DNA of 64,000 nucleotides from Paractinoplanes ferrugineus (GCF_016862195.1 NZ_BOMM01000014.1:160202-224201), one strand, 5' to 3'. Numbered from the stretch's first letter, positions 18,429 through 27,549 are shown. The notes: generated by a model from the sequence alone, not told the origin. A program made the numbers and translations.

Positions 18429-19664
18429 CTATCTCGATGGCGTCGCCGCCCGATCGCGTCGCCAAGGCAGGAAGACGACGCCGGTCAACAGCAGGCCGGC
18501 GAGCACGAGCAGGGCGGTCCGTGCGCTCGTCGCCACGGCCAGCGCGCCCGCCGCCGCGATGAACACCGGTTGGACGACCTTGTTGGTGATCGCCCAGGCC
18601 AGCACCACCCGCGACATGTGGGCGTCGTCGGTGGCGTTCATCCGATAGGTCGCGAACGTCGGGCTGAACATCCCGGCGAACAGCACCATCAGGAACTCGG
18701 CGGCGGTCAGCATGATCAGGCCGACCAGGTTGCCCGGGGCGAACGGGATCAGAAACATCCACAGGTTGCGCCCGACGCCGCCGAGCAGCAGCACCCGGTG
18801 CTCGCCGAGTCGCTCACGCAGCGGCTTGACGAGCATCGAGCCGAGGATGCCGGCCCCGCTGGAGAGGCCGGTGACCAGGCCGAACTGCCAGGCCGCGAGC
18901 CCGAGATCGCGCAGCACGAAGACGGTGAGCAGCGGGACGAGAGCCATGACGCAGCCCCCGAAGATCATCGAGTTCCAGAAGAGCGCGGCCAGCCCGCGAT
19001 GCCGCTGGATGTAGCGCCAACCGGCGGTCAGATCGCGCCGCCAGTGCCGCTCGGGCGTCCGCTGCGGCGGCACCGGCTCCGAGACGCGCAGGCCGCGCAG
19101 GGTGAGGGCGGAGACCAGAAAACTGACCGCGTCGAGAACCATCGTGGCGGTCGCACCGAGCCACGAGATCAGCACCCCGCCGAGGGGCGGCCCGGCCGCG
19201 TTGGCGGTCCACAGCGTGGTCTCGAACTTTCCGTTGGCCTCGGCCCGGTGCGCCTCGGGCACAAGCGTGCGCAGCTGCGCCACCCCGGCCGAGTCGAACG
19301 CGAGCCGAGCCGCCGTCTGCACCACCGCCACGACGCACAGATGCCAGTAGGTCAGCACGTCGAAGACCGCCGCGACCGGCACCGAGACGACGGCGGCGAA
19401 CCGCAGCAGATCGGACGCCACCATGACCGGCAGCTTGCGGTGGTGCTCGATCCACGGTCCGAGCGGCAGCGCGATGCCGGCACTGACGAGCCCGGCCAGC
19501 ACGGTCAGAAGTGAGACCTGAAAATCCGAGGCCCCCAGCACGAGTACGGCCACGATCGGCAGGGCCGAATAGCCGAGCGCACTGCCCACTTCACCGGCCG
19601 CGAAGGCCGCCCATCGACGCCGGAAGTCGGCCCGCCAGTCGACCTGCTCGGAAGTTGTGGCCAC
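18429..19664 (-). CDS. MFS transporter (enterobactin/macrolide-efflux type)
   Basis: 411-aa, about 12-helix permease of the MFS_3 (EntS/MefA-like) group. The first helices carry VGSALGYSALPIVAVLVLGASDFQ, and the A-like loop before TM3 is short (GPWIEHHRKLPVMVASD). It probably exports a siderophore or drug. The GTG at 19664 is preceded by GAAGG. A TetR-like palindrome lies 59 bp upstream of the start, although no TetR gene is adjacent. It is divergent from the Roadblock pair. Confidence 0.85.
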   Translation of the reverse strand: MATTSEQVDWRADFRRRWAAFAAGEVGSALGYSALPIVAVLVLGASDFQVSLLTVLAGLVSAGIALPLGPWIEHHRKLPVMVASDLLRFAAVVSVPVAAVFDVLTYWHLCVVAVVQTAARLAFDSAGVAQLRTLVPEAHRAEANGKFETTLWTANAAGPPLGGVLISWLGATATMVLDAVSFLVSALTLRGLRVSEPVPPQRTPERHWRRDLTAGWRYIQRHRGLAALFWNSMIFGGCVMALVPLLTVFVLRDLGLAAWQFGLVTGLSSGAGILGSMLVKPLRERLGEHRVLLLGGVGRNLWMFLIPFAPGNLVGLIMLTAAEFLMVLFAGMFSPTFATYRMNATDDAHMSRVVLAWAITNKVVQPVFIAAAGALAVATSARTALLVLAGLLLTGVVFLPWRRDRAATPSR

Positions 19665-19722
19665 GCCGCGACCTTCGCAGACCCCGGAGACCACGACAAG
19701 CACCGACGCCCGGCCACCATGG

Positions 19723-19736
19723 TTACCGGTCGGTAA
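19723..19736. promoter_or_regulatory. TetR-type operator upstream of the MFS gene
   Basis: TTACCG-GT-CGGTAA, an inverted repeat with 6-bp arms typical of TetR-family sites. It lies between the MFS start (19664, minus) and the Roadblock start (19902, plus). No TetR gene is next to it, so the regulator must be encoded elsewhere. Confidence 0.5.
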
Positions 19737-19901
19737 GTCCATCCGACAAGCCGATGATCTCTCCGACCGGTCGTCCGACCCCCTCCGGGGTCGATCACCC
19801 AGATGATGTCGATCTTCGTCCTGACCTGCACCGATTCCGTATCGGGCAGGGCTGCGACCAACTCCGTCGGTGGCATCGTTGCCATCTACCAAGGAGGACA
19901 T

Positions 19902-20267
19902 GTGGCGAACATCGAGACTTCCCTCAAGGAAGCCATGACGATTGACGGCGCCATCGGCGTCGCGCTCGTCGACTACACCAGCGGGCTGACGCTCGGCACG
20001 CTCGGCGGCGGCACGACGATGGACATGAACATCGCGGCGGCCGGCAACACCGACGTCGTCCGGGCCAAGCTGCGCACGCTCGAGATGCTCGGCTTCAGCG
20101 ACGGCATCGAGGACATCCTGATCACCCTCGACTCGCAATATCACCTGATCCGGCTGCTCGCCGGCAGCCAGGGCCTGTTCCTGTACCTGTCGCTCAGCAA
20201 GAGCCGGGCCAACCTGGGACTCGCGCGCCACCAGCTGCGCAAGATCGAGGCCGAGCTCGAGATATGA
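19902..20267 (+). CDS. Roadblock/LC7-domain protein 1
   Basis: 121-aa small cytoplasmic protein with the alpha/beta Roadblock/LC7 fold: an initial helix (IETSLKEAMTI), the GAIGVALVDYTSG strand pair, and the later LDSQYHLIRLL and LFLYLSLSK strands. In actinobacteria such proteins usually partner small MglA/CvnD-type GTPases or histidine-kinase-like proteins, but no GTPase is next to it. The GTG at 19902 follows AAGGAGG; an open frame extends to about 19803 without a better site. It overlaps the second Roadblock gene by 4 bp. Confidence 0.82.
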   Translation: MANIETSLKEAMTIDGAIGVALVDYTSGLTLGTLGGGTTMDMNIAAAGNTDVVRAKLRTLEMLGFSDGIEDILITLDSQYHLIRLLAGSQGLFLYLSLSKSRANLGLARHQLRKIEAELEI

Positions 20268-20668
20268 CTTCCGGCTCCGACCCCTACCAGTCGGTCCGCG
20301 ACGAGTTGGCCGCCCTACGACAACAGCTGACCGGGGTACGCGGCTGCGTCATCGCCGGCGTCGACGGTCTGCTGATCCTGCACGACTCGATAACCGGCTT
20401 CGAACCGCACGACGTCGCGGCCCTGTCCGCCGGCGCCTACGGCATCAGCCGCACCACCGGTTCGGTCCTCGGGCAGGGCGCGTTCAGCGAGGTGACGATC
20501 CGCAGCAAGGACGGCTACCTGGCGGTCTACGCGGTCGGCGAGCTGGCCCTGCTGGCGGTGATCGGCGACAGCGGCTCGAACATCGCCCGCCTGCACCTGG
20601 AGGCCCGCCCGGTGACCCAGCGGCTGGCCGAGAAACTGGCCATCGAAACCTCGCACCCCTTCGGTTAG
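20264..20668 (+). CDS. Roadblock/LC7-domain protein 2
   Basis: 134-aa second Roadblock-fold protein: VRGCVIAGVDGLLILHDS, then DVAALSAGAYGISRTTG and YLAVYAVGELALLAVIGDSGSN. It is translationally coupled to the first (ATGA overlap), so the two probably form a heterodimer, perhaps as a GTPase-activating or docking unit. The partner GTPase is not in the window. The stop overlaps that of the convergent LacI gene. Confidence 0.8.
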   Translation: MTSGSDPYQSVRDELAALRQQLTGVRGCVIAGVDGLLILHDSITGFEPHDVAALSAGAYGISRTTGSVLGQGAFSEVTIRSKDGYLAVYAVGELALLAVIGDSGSNIARLHLEARPVTQRLAEKLAIETSHPFG

Positions 20669-21687
20669 CGGGCTCGCGAGGAGGCCCGGGCGACCAGCTC
20701 GGGAGTGAAGAACAGCTGCTGGTGCTCGTGCGTGGGGTTGGTGGCCTCGTCGAGCACCAGCTGGGCGGCGGCCCGGCCGAGCTCCTGCCGGGGCTGCCGC
20801 ACCGACGTCAGCGGGACGGCGGCCGCGGCCGCGAACTCGATGTCGTCGAAGCCGACGATGGCCAGCTCCTCGGGCACCCGCAGACCGGCGCCGATGCCCT
20901 GCTGGAGCAGGCCGAGGGCGAGCAGGTCGTTGGCACAGAACGCGGCCGTCGGGCGGCGGCGGGCCGGGAGGCCGGCCAGTCGCTCGCCGGCCGACCGTCC
21001 TTCCGCGACAGTCATCGCCGCGGTCGGCAGGTAGACCAGGTGGTCGGCGGGCCGGCCGAGCTCGGCCCAGACCGCCCGGGCGCCCTGGAGCCGCTCACGC
21101 ACCTGACCGAGCGAGTCGGGCCCGCCGATGAACGCGACCCGCTGATGGCCCTGCTCGGCCAGGTGCTCGACGGCGACCCGGCCACCGTGCACATCGTCGA
21201 CCGCGACCGAGCAGCAGCTCCCGTCGGCCCGGCGGCGGTCGACGATCACCAACGGCACGCCACGGCGGGTCAGCGCGCGCAGGTGCGGCGCCTCGGGGTC
21301 GACCGGAGTGATCAGGATGCCCTGGACGCGCTGCTGGAGCAGACGGTCGAGGTGGGTCTCCTCGCGATCGGCGCGGCTGTTGCTGTTGCAGATGAACAGC
21401 GACAGATCGGCGTCCTCGGCCGCGAGCTCGATGCCGTGCGCCACGTCGTGGAAGAACGGGTTGCTGCCGTCGAGCATCACGTAGGCGAGGGTGCGGCTGG
21501 TGCCCGCGCGCAACTGCCGGGCCGACTCGTTGCGGACGAAACCCAGCTCGGACATGGCCCGCTCGACCCGCTCCCGGGTGCGGGCGCTGACCACCGCGGG
21601 CCTGTTCATCACGTTGGAGACGGTGCCGAGCGAGACGCCGGCGGCCGCGGCCACGTCCTTCACGGACGGCGTCCTGCCGTTCAGCAC
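20665..21687 (-). CDS. LacI family transcriptional regulator
   Basis: 340 aa with an N-terminal LacI HTH and hinge (PSVKDVAAAAGVSLGTVSNVMN, then ARTRERVERAMSELGFVRNESARQLR) and a periplasmic-binding-like sugar domain (SNPFFHDVAHGIELAAED, VGFDDIEFA). It probably senses a sugar and controls the ABC importer at 22185-25016, from which it is separated only by a 76-aa gene on the other strand. GTG 21687 follows GGGAGG at 8-nt spacing. A TTTACG/CGTAAA inverted repeat upstream is a candidate autoregulatory site. Confidence 0.9.
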   Translation of the reverse strand: MLNGRTPSVKDVAAAAGVSLGTVSNVMNRPAVVSARTRERVERAMSELGFVRNESARQLRAGTSRTLAYVMLDGSNPFFHDVAHGIELAAEDADLSLFICNSNSRADREETHLDRLLQQRVQGILITPVDPEAPHLRALTRRGVPLVIVDRRRADGSCCSVAVDDVHGGRVAVEHLAEQGHQRVAFIGGPDSLGQVRERLQGARAVWAELGRPADHLVYLPTAAMTVAEGRSAGERLAGLPARRRPTAAFCANDLLALGLLQQGIGAGLRVPEELAIVGFDDIEFAAAAAVPLTSVRQPRQELGRAAAQLVLDEATNPTHEHQQLFFTPELVARASSRAR

Positions 21688-21722
21688 TGTGCGGACCTCC
21701 CGCAGAGACGTGGAAGCAGGAC

Positions 21723-21747
21723 TTTACGGTATCCGGCCGCGCGTAAA
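21723..21747. promoter_or_regulatory. Inverted repeat upstream of the LacI gene
   Basis: TTTACG (21723-21728) and CGTAAA (21742-21747) with a 13-bp spacer, 36 bp before the LacI start. A CGTAAAA string also occurs near 25111, upstream of the sugar ABC genes. LacI autoregulation is a guess. Confidence 0.35.
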
Positions 21748-21809
21748 CCCTAAGCCGCCCGTCCCCGCAACCGATCCTTGCGGCCGTCCCCGACAACGAG
21801 GAGCGCCCG

Positions 21810-22040
21810 ATGGACCAGGTGTTGGACCATACCTACGCCGTGACCAGCAACCTGTTCGGGCCGGAGTCCGGCATCCCCTGGTGGGCATGGACATTCATCC
21901 TTCTCGGCATCTTCTGGAAGGTCCTGATCCCCGAACAGAAGACCGCCCAGCAGCGCAGCGCCGAACGAGACGAACAAATGCTCGCCGAACTCTTCGCCGG
22001 CGACGGCGGAACCGGCAAGAAGGCCAAAAAGAAGAAGTAA
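21810..22040 (+). CDS. Small single-pass membrane protein
   Basis: 76 aa with one transmembrane helix (IPWWAWTFILLGIFWKVLI, about residues 23-41) and a cytoplasmic tail ending in GKKAKKKK. The start ATG follows GAGGAGC and codon use matches real genes. I do not recognise the family. It stands alone, divergent from LacI and followed by its own terminator. Confidence 0.7.
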   Translation: MDQVLDHTYAVTSNLFGPESGIPWWAWTFILLGIFWKVLIPEQKTAQQRSAERDEQMLAELFAGDGGTGKKAKKKK

Positions 22041-22043
22041 CAA

Positions 22044-22076
22044 CGAAACGGCCCCGCTCCCCACGGGGCCGTTTCG
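22044..22076 (+). terminator. 13-bp stem-loop terminator
   Basis: Arms at 22044-22056 and 22064-22076 around a 7-nt loop, 4 nt after the stop of the small membrane protein gene. It may also serve the ABC operon that ends at 22185 on the other strand. Confidence 0.8.
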
Positions 22077-22184
22077 CTGTTCTCTCGCGCGTTTGCGCCG
22101 TCTTGGTTGTTATGGGCGATTCGTAACGGGCGGCCTCTGGGGAGAGGTGGTTGCCGCCCCGGGGAGGAACGGCAACCGGCGACG

Positions 22185-22961
22185 TCAGGCGGCTGGTTCG
22201 GGTGGCGGGTCGGCGGCGCCGGTCATGATGGCCACGGCGTCGGACATGGAATGGGATTTCGGGGTTATGACGGTCGCCCGGCGGCCCAGGCGCTGGATGT
22301 GGATGCGGTCGGCCACTTCGAAGACGTGGGGCATGTTGTGGCTGATCAGGATCACCGGGAGACCTCGATCGCGGACGTCGCGGATCAGCTGGAGGACTCG
22401 GTTGCCCTCCTTGACGCCCAGGGCCGCGGTGGGCTCGTCCAGGATCACGACTTTGCTGCCGAAGGCGGCGGACCGGGCGACGGCGACGGCTTGGCGTTGG
22501 CCGCCGGAAAGGGACTCGACGGCCTGCCCGATGTTCTGCAGGGTGGCGACGCCCAGTTCGCTCATGTGGCGCTTGGCCTCGTCGCGCATGTGCGAGCGGT
22601 CGAGCATCCGGAAGACGGAGCCCAGCACACCGGGTTTGCGCTGTTCCCGGCCCAGGAACAGGTTGTCGGCGATGTCGAGGCCGGGGGCGACGGCCAGGGT
22701 CTGGTAGACGGTTTCGATGCCGGCGGCGCGCGCGTCCATCGGCGTACGGAAATGGACTGGTTTTCCGTCCAGGAGGATGTCGCCGCTGTCCGGGATGAGT
22801 GCCCCCGACAGGGCTTTGATCAGGCTGGACTTGCCGGCGCCGTTGTCGCCGATGACGGCGAGGATCTCGCCCGGGTAGAGGGACAGGTCGCTGCCGTCGA
22901 TCGCGACGACGCGGCCGTAGCGCTTGGTGAGCCCGCGGGCTTCGAGTACGGGTGCCGTCAC
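22185..22961 (-). CDS. Sugar ABC importer ATP-binding protein (FrcA/XylG-like)
   Basis: 258-aa single-domain ATPase. Walker A is GDNGAGKSS, the signature is LSGGQRQAV, Walker B is VVILDEPTAALG, and the switch His lies in LISHNMPHV. Unlike RbsA it has one nucleotide-binding domain, as in fructose-type (Frc) systems. It energises uptake through the adjacent permease. The GTG start overlaps the permease stop (GTGA). It is the last gene of the binding protein-permease-ATPase operon. The sugar is unknown. Confidence 0.92.
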   Translation of the reverse strand: MTAPVLEARGLTKRYGRVVAIDGSDLSLYPGEILAVIGDNGAGKSSLIKALSGALIPDSGDILLDGKPVHFRTPMDARAAGIETVYQTLAVAPGLDIADNLFLGREQRKPGVLGSVFRMLDRSHMRDEAKRHMSELGVATLQNIGQAVESLSGGQRQAVAVARSAAFGSKVVILDEPTAALGVKEGNRVLQLIRDVRDRGLPVILISHNMPHVFEVADRIHIQRLGRRATVITPKSHSMSDAVAIMTGAADPPPEPAA

Positions 22962-23977
22962 GTCTTCACCTTCCTGATCCACTGGTCGAGGGAGACCGCG
23001 ATGAGGACCAGCAGGCCGATCGCGAAGCCCTGCCAGACGACTTCCACGCCGGCCAGTTGGAGGCCGTTGCGGAAGAAGCCGACGATCAGGGCACCGATAA
23101 GCGTGCCGAGCACGCTGCCCCGGCCGCCGAAAAGGCTGGTGCCGCCGAGCACGACGGCGGTGATCGAGTCGAGGTTGTACTCGGTGCCGACGTTGGGGCT
23201 GGCCGAGGCGAGCCGGCCGATCAGGATCCAGCCGCCGACCGCGTAGAGCAGGCCGGCCACGGTGTAGACGGAGAACAGCACCCGGCTGGTCTGGATGCCG
23301 GCGAGCCGGGCCGCTTCGGCGTCGTCACCGGTCGCGTAGACGTGTTTGCCCCAGGCGGTGCGGGACAGGGCGTAGAAGAAGTAGGCGAACAGCAGCAGCA
23401 TGATGATCGAGCCGTAGGTGAGGCGGAAGTTCCCGATCGGGATCGACTCGCCGGTCCACGTCATGATGCCGGGCATGTCCGAGCCGCGTACCGTCTCGCT
23501 GCCGCTGACCACCGAGTTCAGTGAGAAGAAGATGGTCAGGGTGCCCAGCGTGACGATGAACGGCGGGAGTTTGATCCGGGTCACCAGGAACCCGTTGATC
23601 GCGCCCATCAGGGTGCCGAATCCGAGTCCCAGCACCAGGGCGAGAACGCCGGGCAGGCCGGCGCGGGTGCAGAAGGTCGCGGCCAGGATCGAGGAGAAGA
23701 CGGCGATCGCGCCGGCCGACAGGTCGATGCCGGCGGTCAGAATGATCAACGTCTGCCCCAGGGCGAGTACGGCGATGACCGTGACCTGCTGAAGCACGAG
23801 GGACATGTTCGTCGCGGTCAGGAACCGGGCGTTGACGATCGAGAACGCGATGATCGCGACGATCAGTACGGCCAGTGGCCCGAGGACCGGGTTCGAGTGC
23901 AGAAGATGTTGTACGCGCAGGCCGAACGAGTCGTGCCGGCGTACGTCGAAGTCGGTAGCGGTGGTGGCTGTGGCCAT
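22958..23977 (-). CDS. Sugar ABC importer permease (FrcC/RbsC-like)
   Basis: 339-aa permease of the ribose/xylose/fructose branch with about ten helices. The family block LALGQTLIILTAGIDLSAGA is near residues 72-91, and GGTSLFGGRGSVLGTLIGALI near the C-terminus. It forms the membrane channel with the ATPase and lipoprotein of the same operon. The ATG at 23977 lies only 4 bp after the binding-protein stop. Confidence 0.94.
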   Translation of the reverse strand: MATATTATDFDVRRHDSFGLRVQHLLHSNPVLGPLAVLIVAIIAFSIVNARFLTATNMSLVLQQVTVIAVLALGQTLIILTAGIDLSAGAIAVFSSILAATFCTRAGLPGVLALVLGLGFGTLMGAINGFLVTRIKLPPFIVTLGTLTIFFSLNSVVSGSETVRGSDMPGIMTWTGESIPIGNFRLTYGSIIMLLLFAYFFYALSRTAWGKHVYATGDDAEAARLAGIQTSRVLFSVYTVAGLLYAVGGWILIGRLASASPNVGTEYNLDSITAVVLGGTSLFGGRGSVLGTLIGALIVGFFRNGLQLAGVEVVWQGFAIGLLVLIAVSLDQWIRKVKT

Positions 23978-23981
23978 GTTG

Positions 23982-25016
23982 TCACCCCCAGCAGTTCTGC
24001 TTGCCCCACGCGGAGTCCTTGGCCTCCACGCCGGCCTGCGGGTCGTCGGTGATCAGTTGGGTGCCGGTGTCGAAGAAGTCCTTGCCCGGCGTCACCTGTG
24101 GCTTGGTGCCGTTCTTGGCGAACTGCGCGATGGCGTCGACACCGAGTTGGGCCATCTTGAGCGGGAACTGCATCGAGGTGGCGCCGATGACGCCCTTGCC
24201 GACGTTGTCCACGCCGGGGCAGCCGCCGTCGATCGAGACGATCACGACGTCCTTGTCCCTGCCGGCCGACTTGAGGGCCTGGTAGGCGCCGGCCGCGGCG
24301 GGTTCGTTGATGGTGTAGACCAGGTTGATCGACGGGTCCTTCTGGAGCAGGTTCTCCATCGCGGTGCGTCCGCCGTCCTCGGCGCCGTCGGTGACGTCGT
24401 GCCCGACGATCCGCGGGTCGTTCTCGTCGCCGATCTTGTCGGGGTCGCCGACCGAGATCCCGAAGCCGTCGAGGAATCCCTGGTCCCGTTTGACGTCGAC
24501 GGATACCTGGTTGGCGTTGAGGTCCAGCATGGCGATCTTCGCCGACTTGCCGTCCTTCTCGAACTTGGCCTTCGCCCATTGCCCGATGAGCTTGCCGGCC
24601 TGGTAGTTGTCGGTGGCGAAGGTGGCGTCCGCGGCGTTCGGCGGGTCGACCGGGGTGTCGAGGGCGATCACCAGCATTTTCTGCTCGTGGGCTTGGTCAA
24701 GTGCCGGGACGATGGCCTTCGAGTCGTTGGGGGTGATCAGGAAACCTTTGGCGCCGAACGACATCAGGTTCTCGATGGCCTGCACCTGGGCCTCGTTGTC
24801 GCCGTCCTGTTTGCCGGCGAAGCTCTGCAACTCCACGCCCTGGGCCTTCGCCTCGCCCTGGGCGCCCTTTCTCATCTGCACGAAGAACGGGTTGGTGTCG
24901 GTCTTGGTGATCAGCCCGACGACGTCCTGCCCGGACCCTCGGTTGCAGGCCGCGGCCCCGCTCAGGGCCAGCACCAGCACCGACAGGACCGAGATTGATT
25001 TGGTGGGATCCCGCAT
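23982..25016 (-). CDS. Sugar ABC importer substrate-binding lipoprotein (FrcB-like)
   Basis: 344 aa with a lipoprotein-type signal (LALSGAAAC) and a periplasmic-binding-protein type 1 domain: [19 protein letters not shown], then [29 protein letters not shown] and [13 protein letters not shown]. It would capture a monosaccharide outside the cell for the permease. ATG 25016 is preceded by GGAGGAGG. It is the first gene of the operon, and its 160-bp upstream region carries a GTTGAC/GTCAAC inverted repeat. Confidence 0.93.
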   Translation of the reverse strand: MRDPTKSISVLSVLVLALSGAAACNRGSGQDVVGLITKTDTNPFFVQMRKGAQGEAKAQGVELQSFAGKQDGDNEAQVQAIENLMSFGAKGFLITPNDSKAIVPALDQAHEQKMLVIALDTPVDPPNAADATFATDNYQAGKLIGQWAKAKFEKDGKSAKIAMLDLNANQVSVDVKRDQGFLDGFGISVGDPDKIGDENDPRIVGHDVTDGAEDGGRTAMENLLQKDPSINLVYTINEPAAAGAYQALKSAGRDKDVVIVSIDGGCPGVDNVGKGVIGATSMQFPLKMAQLGVDAIAQFAKNGTKPQVTPGKDFFDTGTQLITDDPQAGVEAKDSAWGKQNCWG

Positions 25017-25068
25017 GCCTCCTCCAAATCGATTGAGCAACATCGCTGCCTATGCAGTACACGGCCGA

Positions 25069-25085
25069 GTTGACCACATGTCAAC
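25069..25085. promoter_or_regulatory. Inverted repeat upstream of the sugar ABC operon
   Basis: GTTGAC-CACAT-GTCAAC, about 53 bp before the binding-protein start. This is a candidate operator, possibly for the nearby LacI protein, though the match to a LacI site is not clear. Confidence 0.4.
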
Positions 25086-25117
25086 GGTGTGTTGCGATCG
25101 CGTTGCGCTACGTAAAA

Positions 25118-25158
25118 CCGCGCGGGACCGGGGTCATCACGACCCCGATCCCGCGCGG
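25118..25158 (-). terminator. Intrinsic terminator of the beta-helix gene
   Basis: Two 18-nt arms (25118-25135 and 25141-25158, one mismatch) with a 5-nt loop, followed on the minus strand by TTTTACG. It lies 22 bp past the stop of the beta-helix gene. This is one of the few hairpins here with a T-run. Confidence 0.85.
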
Positions 25159-25180
25159 CTGCGGTGAGCTAGCTATTCGG

Positions 25181-27412
25181 TCACGGGAAATTCGTGACGG
25201 TACGGGGAACCACCGCGTCCGCCGTGGCCGCGTCGCCGATGTTGTTGACGACGTGGTCGATCGTGCCGGAGGCCAGCGAGATGGTGAAGATGTTGTGCAG
25301 CTTCACCCCGCCGTTGGCCGGTGCCTGGAACCCGTTCGCCGAGTGCACGGCCGGGTTGTTCTGGAAGAACGCGTAGCTGCCCATGCCCCACGCCTCGTGG
25401 CTGGTCACGCTGTCGGCGACCTTGTAGGCCGGGTAGCCGGTGCCGTCACCGCGCCAGGCGGCGTTCGACGGCGGGTCGTACGGCTGCTCGTTCTGCAGGA
25501 AGTACGTCCGTCCGCCGTTGCCGTTCCAGAGCACCTCGGTCTTCTGGTAGTGCTCGACGAACAGGCCGTACGCGGTGACATTCTGACCGTTCACGATCAG
25601 GCCGCTGTCCGCCGTGTTGACCGTCCAGCCGTAGGTGCCGGCGTTGCCGTGGTCGGCACGCCACGCCCAGATGTGGTCGATGATCACGTTGTTGCTGTTG
25701 ACCAGCAGGCTGTTGGTGGCCTTGCCGGCGATGTAGCCACCGATCCGGAAGAAGACGTCCTGCACGGTGGTGGGGTTGCCGGCGTGGTTGGCGGATGAGC
25801 CGTTCGGTCCGAGCACCAGCAGGTTCGGCGAGTTGGTGGTGCCCGCGTCGAAGAGGACGCCGGCGATCTTCACCCCGTCGACGTCGGCCACCTGCATCGC
25901 GGTGACGCCGTTGTCCGGGATGATCGTCGCGTAACCGAGGCCGAGCACGACGGTGTTGGCCCGGGTCACGTTGATCGTCTGCTGCACGTGGTAGATCCCA
26001 GGGGTGAAGATCAGGTTCAGGCCCTGGGCGAGCGCCTGGTTGATCGTCGCGGCCGAGTCACCCGGCTTGGCCACATAGAACTGGCTCAGCGGCAGCGAGG
26101 TGCCCGGCGTGTTGCCGTTCACCCACGACGCGCCGGAGGCGTTGGTCTGCAGGTTGGGGACGAAGACGGCGTAGCTGCCGCCGGTCTGGTAGAGGTAGGG
26201 CTTCTCCCGGATCACCGGCGCCGACCCGATGGTGGTGTACGGCGGGTTCGGGAAGCTGGTCGCCGGAGCGCCCTGCACCCCCACGAACACCTGGTTCCAG
26301 ACCGCGTTCGAGTTGGACCCGATCTGGCTGTTCCGGGTGAACCATTGCTGCTGCGAGTACTGCCCCTCGACACCGCTGATCCGCGAGTCGGCGATGTAGC
26401 CGCCGGACGCCCAGCCGTAGCCGTTGGGGGCCAGGTTGACGCCACCGTGGACGTCCATCCGCCGGAACGGCGCCGCCTGCGAGACGGCCCACCGGTCGTC
26501 GCCGGACACCGGGTAGAGCGAGAGGTTCTCCACCGACCGCCAGAAGTTCTGCGTCGCGTTGCCCTGGAACCAGCCGGCGTCGACGGTGATGTCACCGTTG
26601 ATCCGAGTGTCCTGCGGGTTCTGCCCGAGGCCGACGACCGAGGTGTAGAAGCCGACCTGGATGTTCAGCCCGTTGTAGGTGCCCGGCTTGAACGCCAGGA
26701 CGTAACGCTGGGTGCCGAACTGGTTGGACTCCTGCTGCTTGAAGATCGTGTCGGCCTGGCTCTGGATCGACGCGCTCGACTGGCTCGGGTCGAAGACGAT
26801 CACATTGGCGCCGAGTGAGCCGCCCGCGGGGACGGTCGGTCCGGTCGGCGGCGTGGTCGTGGGGGTCGCCGGCGGGGTGGTGGGTGTGGTCGTGCCGCCG
26901 CCGTAAACCTTGAACTCCCAGAGCGAGTAGCCGTAACCGGTGGTCCGCTGGGTGCCGTACATCCGGACGTAGCGCCCGGTGCCGCTCACTGACAGCGACT
27001 GGTTCCCACCTGTCGACGTGGTGGTGGAGTAGATCGAGGTCCAGGTGGACGCGTTGGCCGACACCTGGATCTGGAACGCCTTGGCCGCCGCAGTCTCCCA
27101 GTTCAGCTCGACCCGGCTGATCGACTGGGAGCTGCCGAGGTCGACCTGCAGCCACTGCGGGTCGGCGAACGCCGACGCCCAGCGGGTGCCGGTGTTGCCG
27201 TCGACAGCTTCGGAGGCGAGGTAGGCCCCGGCCGCTTCGGTCGACGACGCGGTGGCCGGCTTGCCTTGGGAAAGGAGGGTTTCCGCGGCACTGGCGCCGA
27301 CGGTGGTGAACGCGGCGTACCCGGCGACGACGGCGGCGACGAGGCCACCGACCGCTCCGAGGCGCCAGGGGGAGCGTCTCCGCGGGGGTGCGGAGCTAAC
27401 GGGGATGGTCAT
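25181..27412 (-). CDS. Large secreted right-handed beta-helix protein with F5/8 type C domain
   Basis: 743 aa. A Sec signal (about residues 14-42, ending GASA) is followed by an F5/8 type C (discoidin/CBM32-like) domain at about 45-175, a Thr/Pro-rich linker (TTPTTPPATPTTTPPTGPT) and a roughly 540-residue beta-helix region. Repeating strand motifs there include GVNLAPNGYGWASGGYIADSR and NNVIIDHIWAWRADHG. Relatives are polysaccharide-active or glycan-binding secreted proteins, but I cannot name a substrate or catalytic residues. ATG 27412 follows AGGAGAAGC. The upstream region holds a LacI-type operator, so sugar control is likely. A T-run terminator follows. Confidence 0.85.
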   Translation of the reverse strand: MTIPVSSAPPRRRSPWRLGAVGGLVAAVVAGYAAFTTVGASAAETLLSQGKPATASSTEAAGAYLASEAVDGNTGTRWASAFADPQWLQVDLGSSQSISRVELNWETAAAKAFQIQVSANASTWTSIYSTTTSTGGNQSLSVSGTGRYVRMYGTQRTTGYGYSLWEFKVYGGGTTTPTTPPATPTTTPPTGPTVPAGGSLGANVIVFDPSQSSASIQSQADTIFKQQESNQFGTQRYVLAFKPGTYNGLNIQVGFYTSVVGLGQNPQDTRINGDITVDAGWFQGNATQNFWRSVENLSLYPVSGDDRWAVSQAAPFRRMDVHGGVNLAPNGYGWASGGYIADSRISGVEGQYSQQQWFTRNSQIGSNSNAVWNQVFVGVQGAPATSFPNPPYTTIGSAPVIREKPYLYQTGGSYAVFVPNLQTNASGASWVNGNTPGTSLPLSQFYVAKPGDSAATINQALAQGLNLIFTPGIYHVQQTINVTRANTVVLGLGYATIIPDNGVTAMQVADVDGVKIAGVLFDAGTTNSPNLLVLGPNGSSANHAGNPTTVQDVFFRIGGYIAGKATNSLLVNSNNVIIDHIWAWRADHGNAGTYGWTVNTADSGLIVNGQNVTAYGLFVEHYQKTEVLWNGNGGRTYFLQNEQPYDPPSNAAWRGDGTGYPAYKVADSVTSHEAWGMGSYAFFQNNPAVHSANGFQAPANGGVKLHNIFTISLASGTIDHVVNNIGDAATADAVVPRTVTNFP

Positions 27413-27485
27413 TGCTTCTCCTAGGGCGGGGACTTGCAAGGGGGACTGCTTGCACCCTCGGGGAGGCGGAACTCTCCACACATAC

Positions 27486-27503
27486 GGGGAGAGCGCTCCC
27501 CCG
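27486..27503. promoter_or_regulatory. LacI-type operator upstream of the beta-helix gene
   Basis: GGGGAGAGCGCTCCCCC contains the GAGCGCTC core with G/C flanks that is typical of actinobacterial LacI-family sugar regulators (CebR-like sites are GGGAGCGCTCCC). It lies about 74 bp before the beta-helix start. Confidence 0.6.
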
Positions 27504-27549
27504 CCATCGAAGTTAGGTAGGGGTTCATGCCATGTCCATAGGTGGCCAC

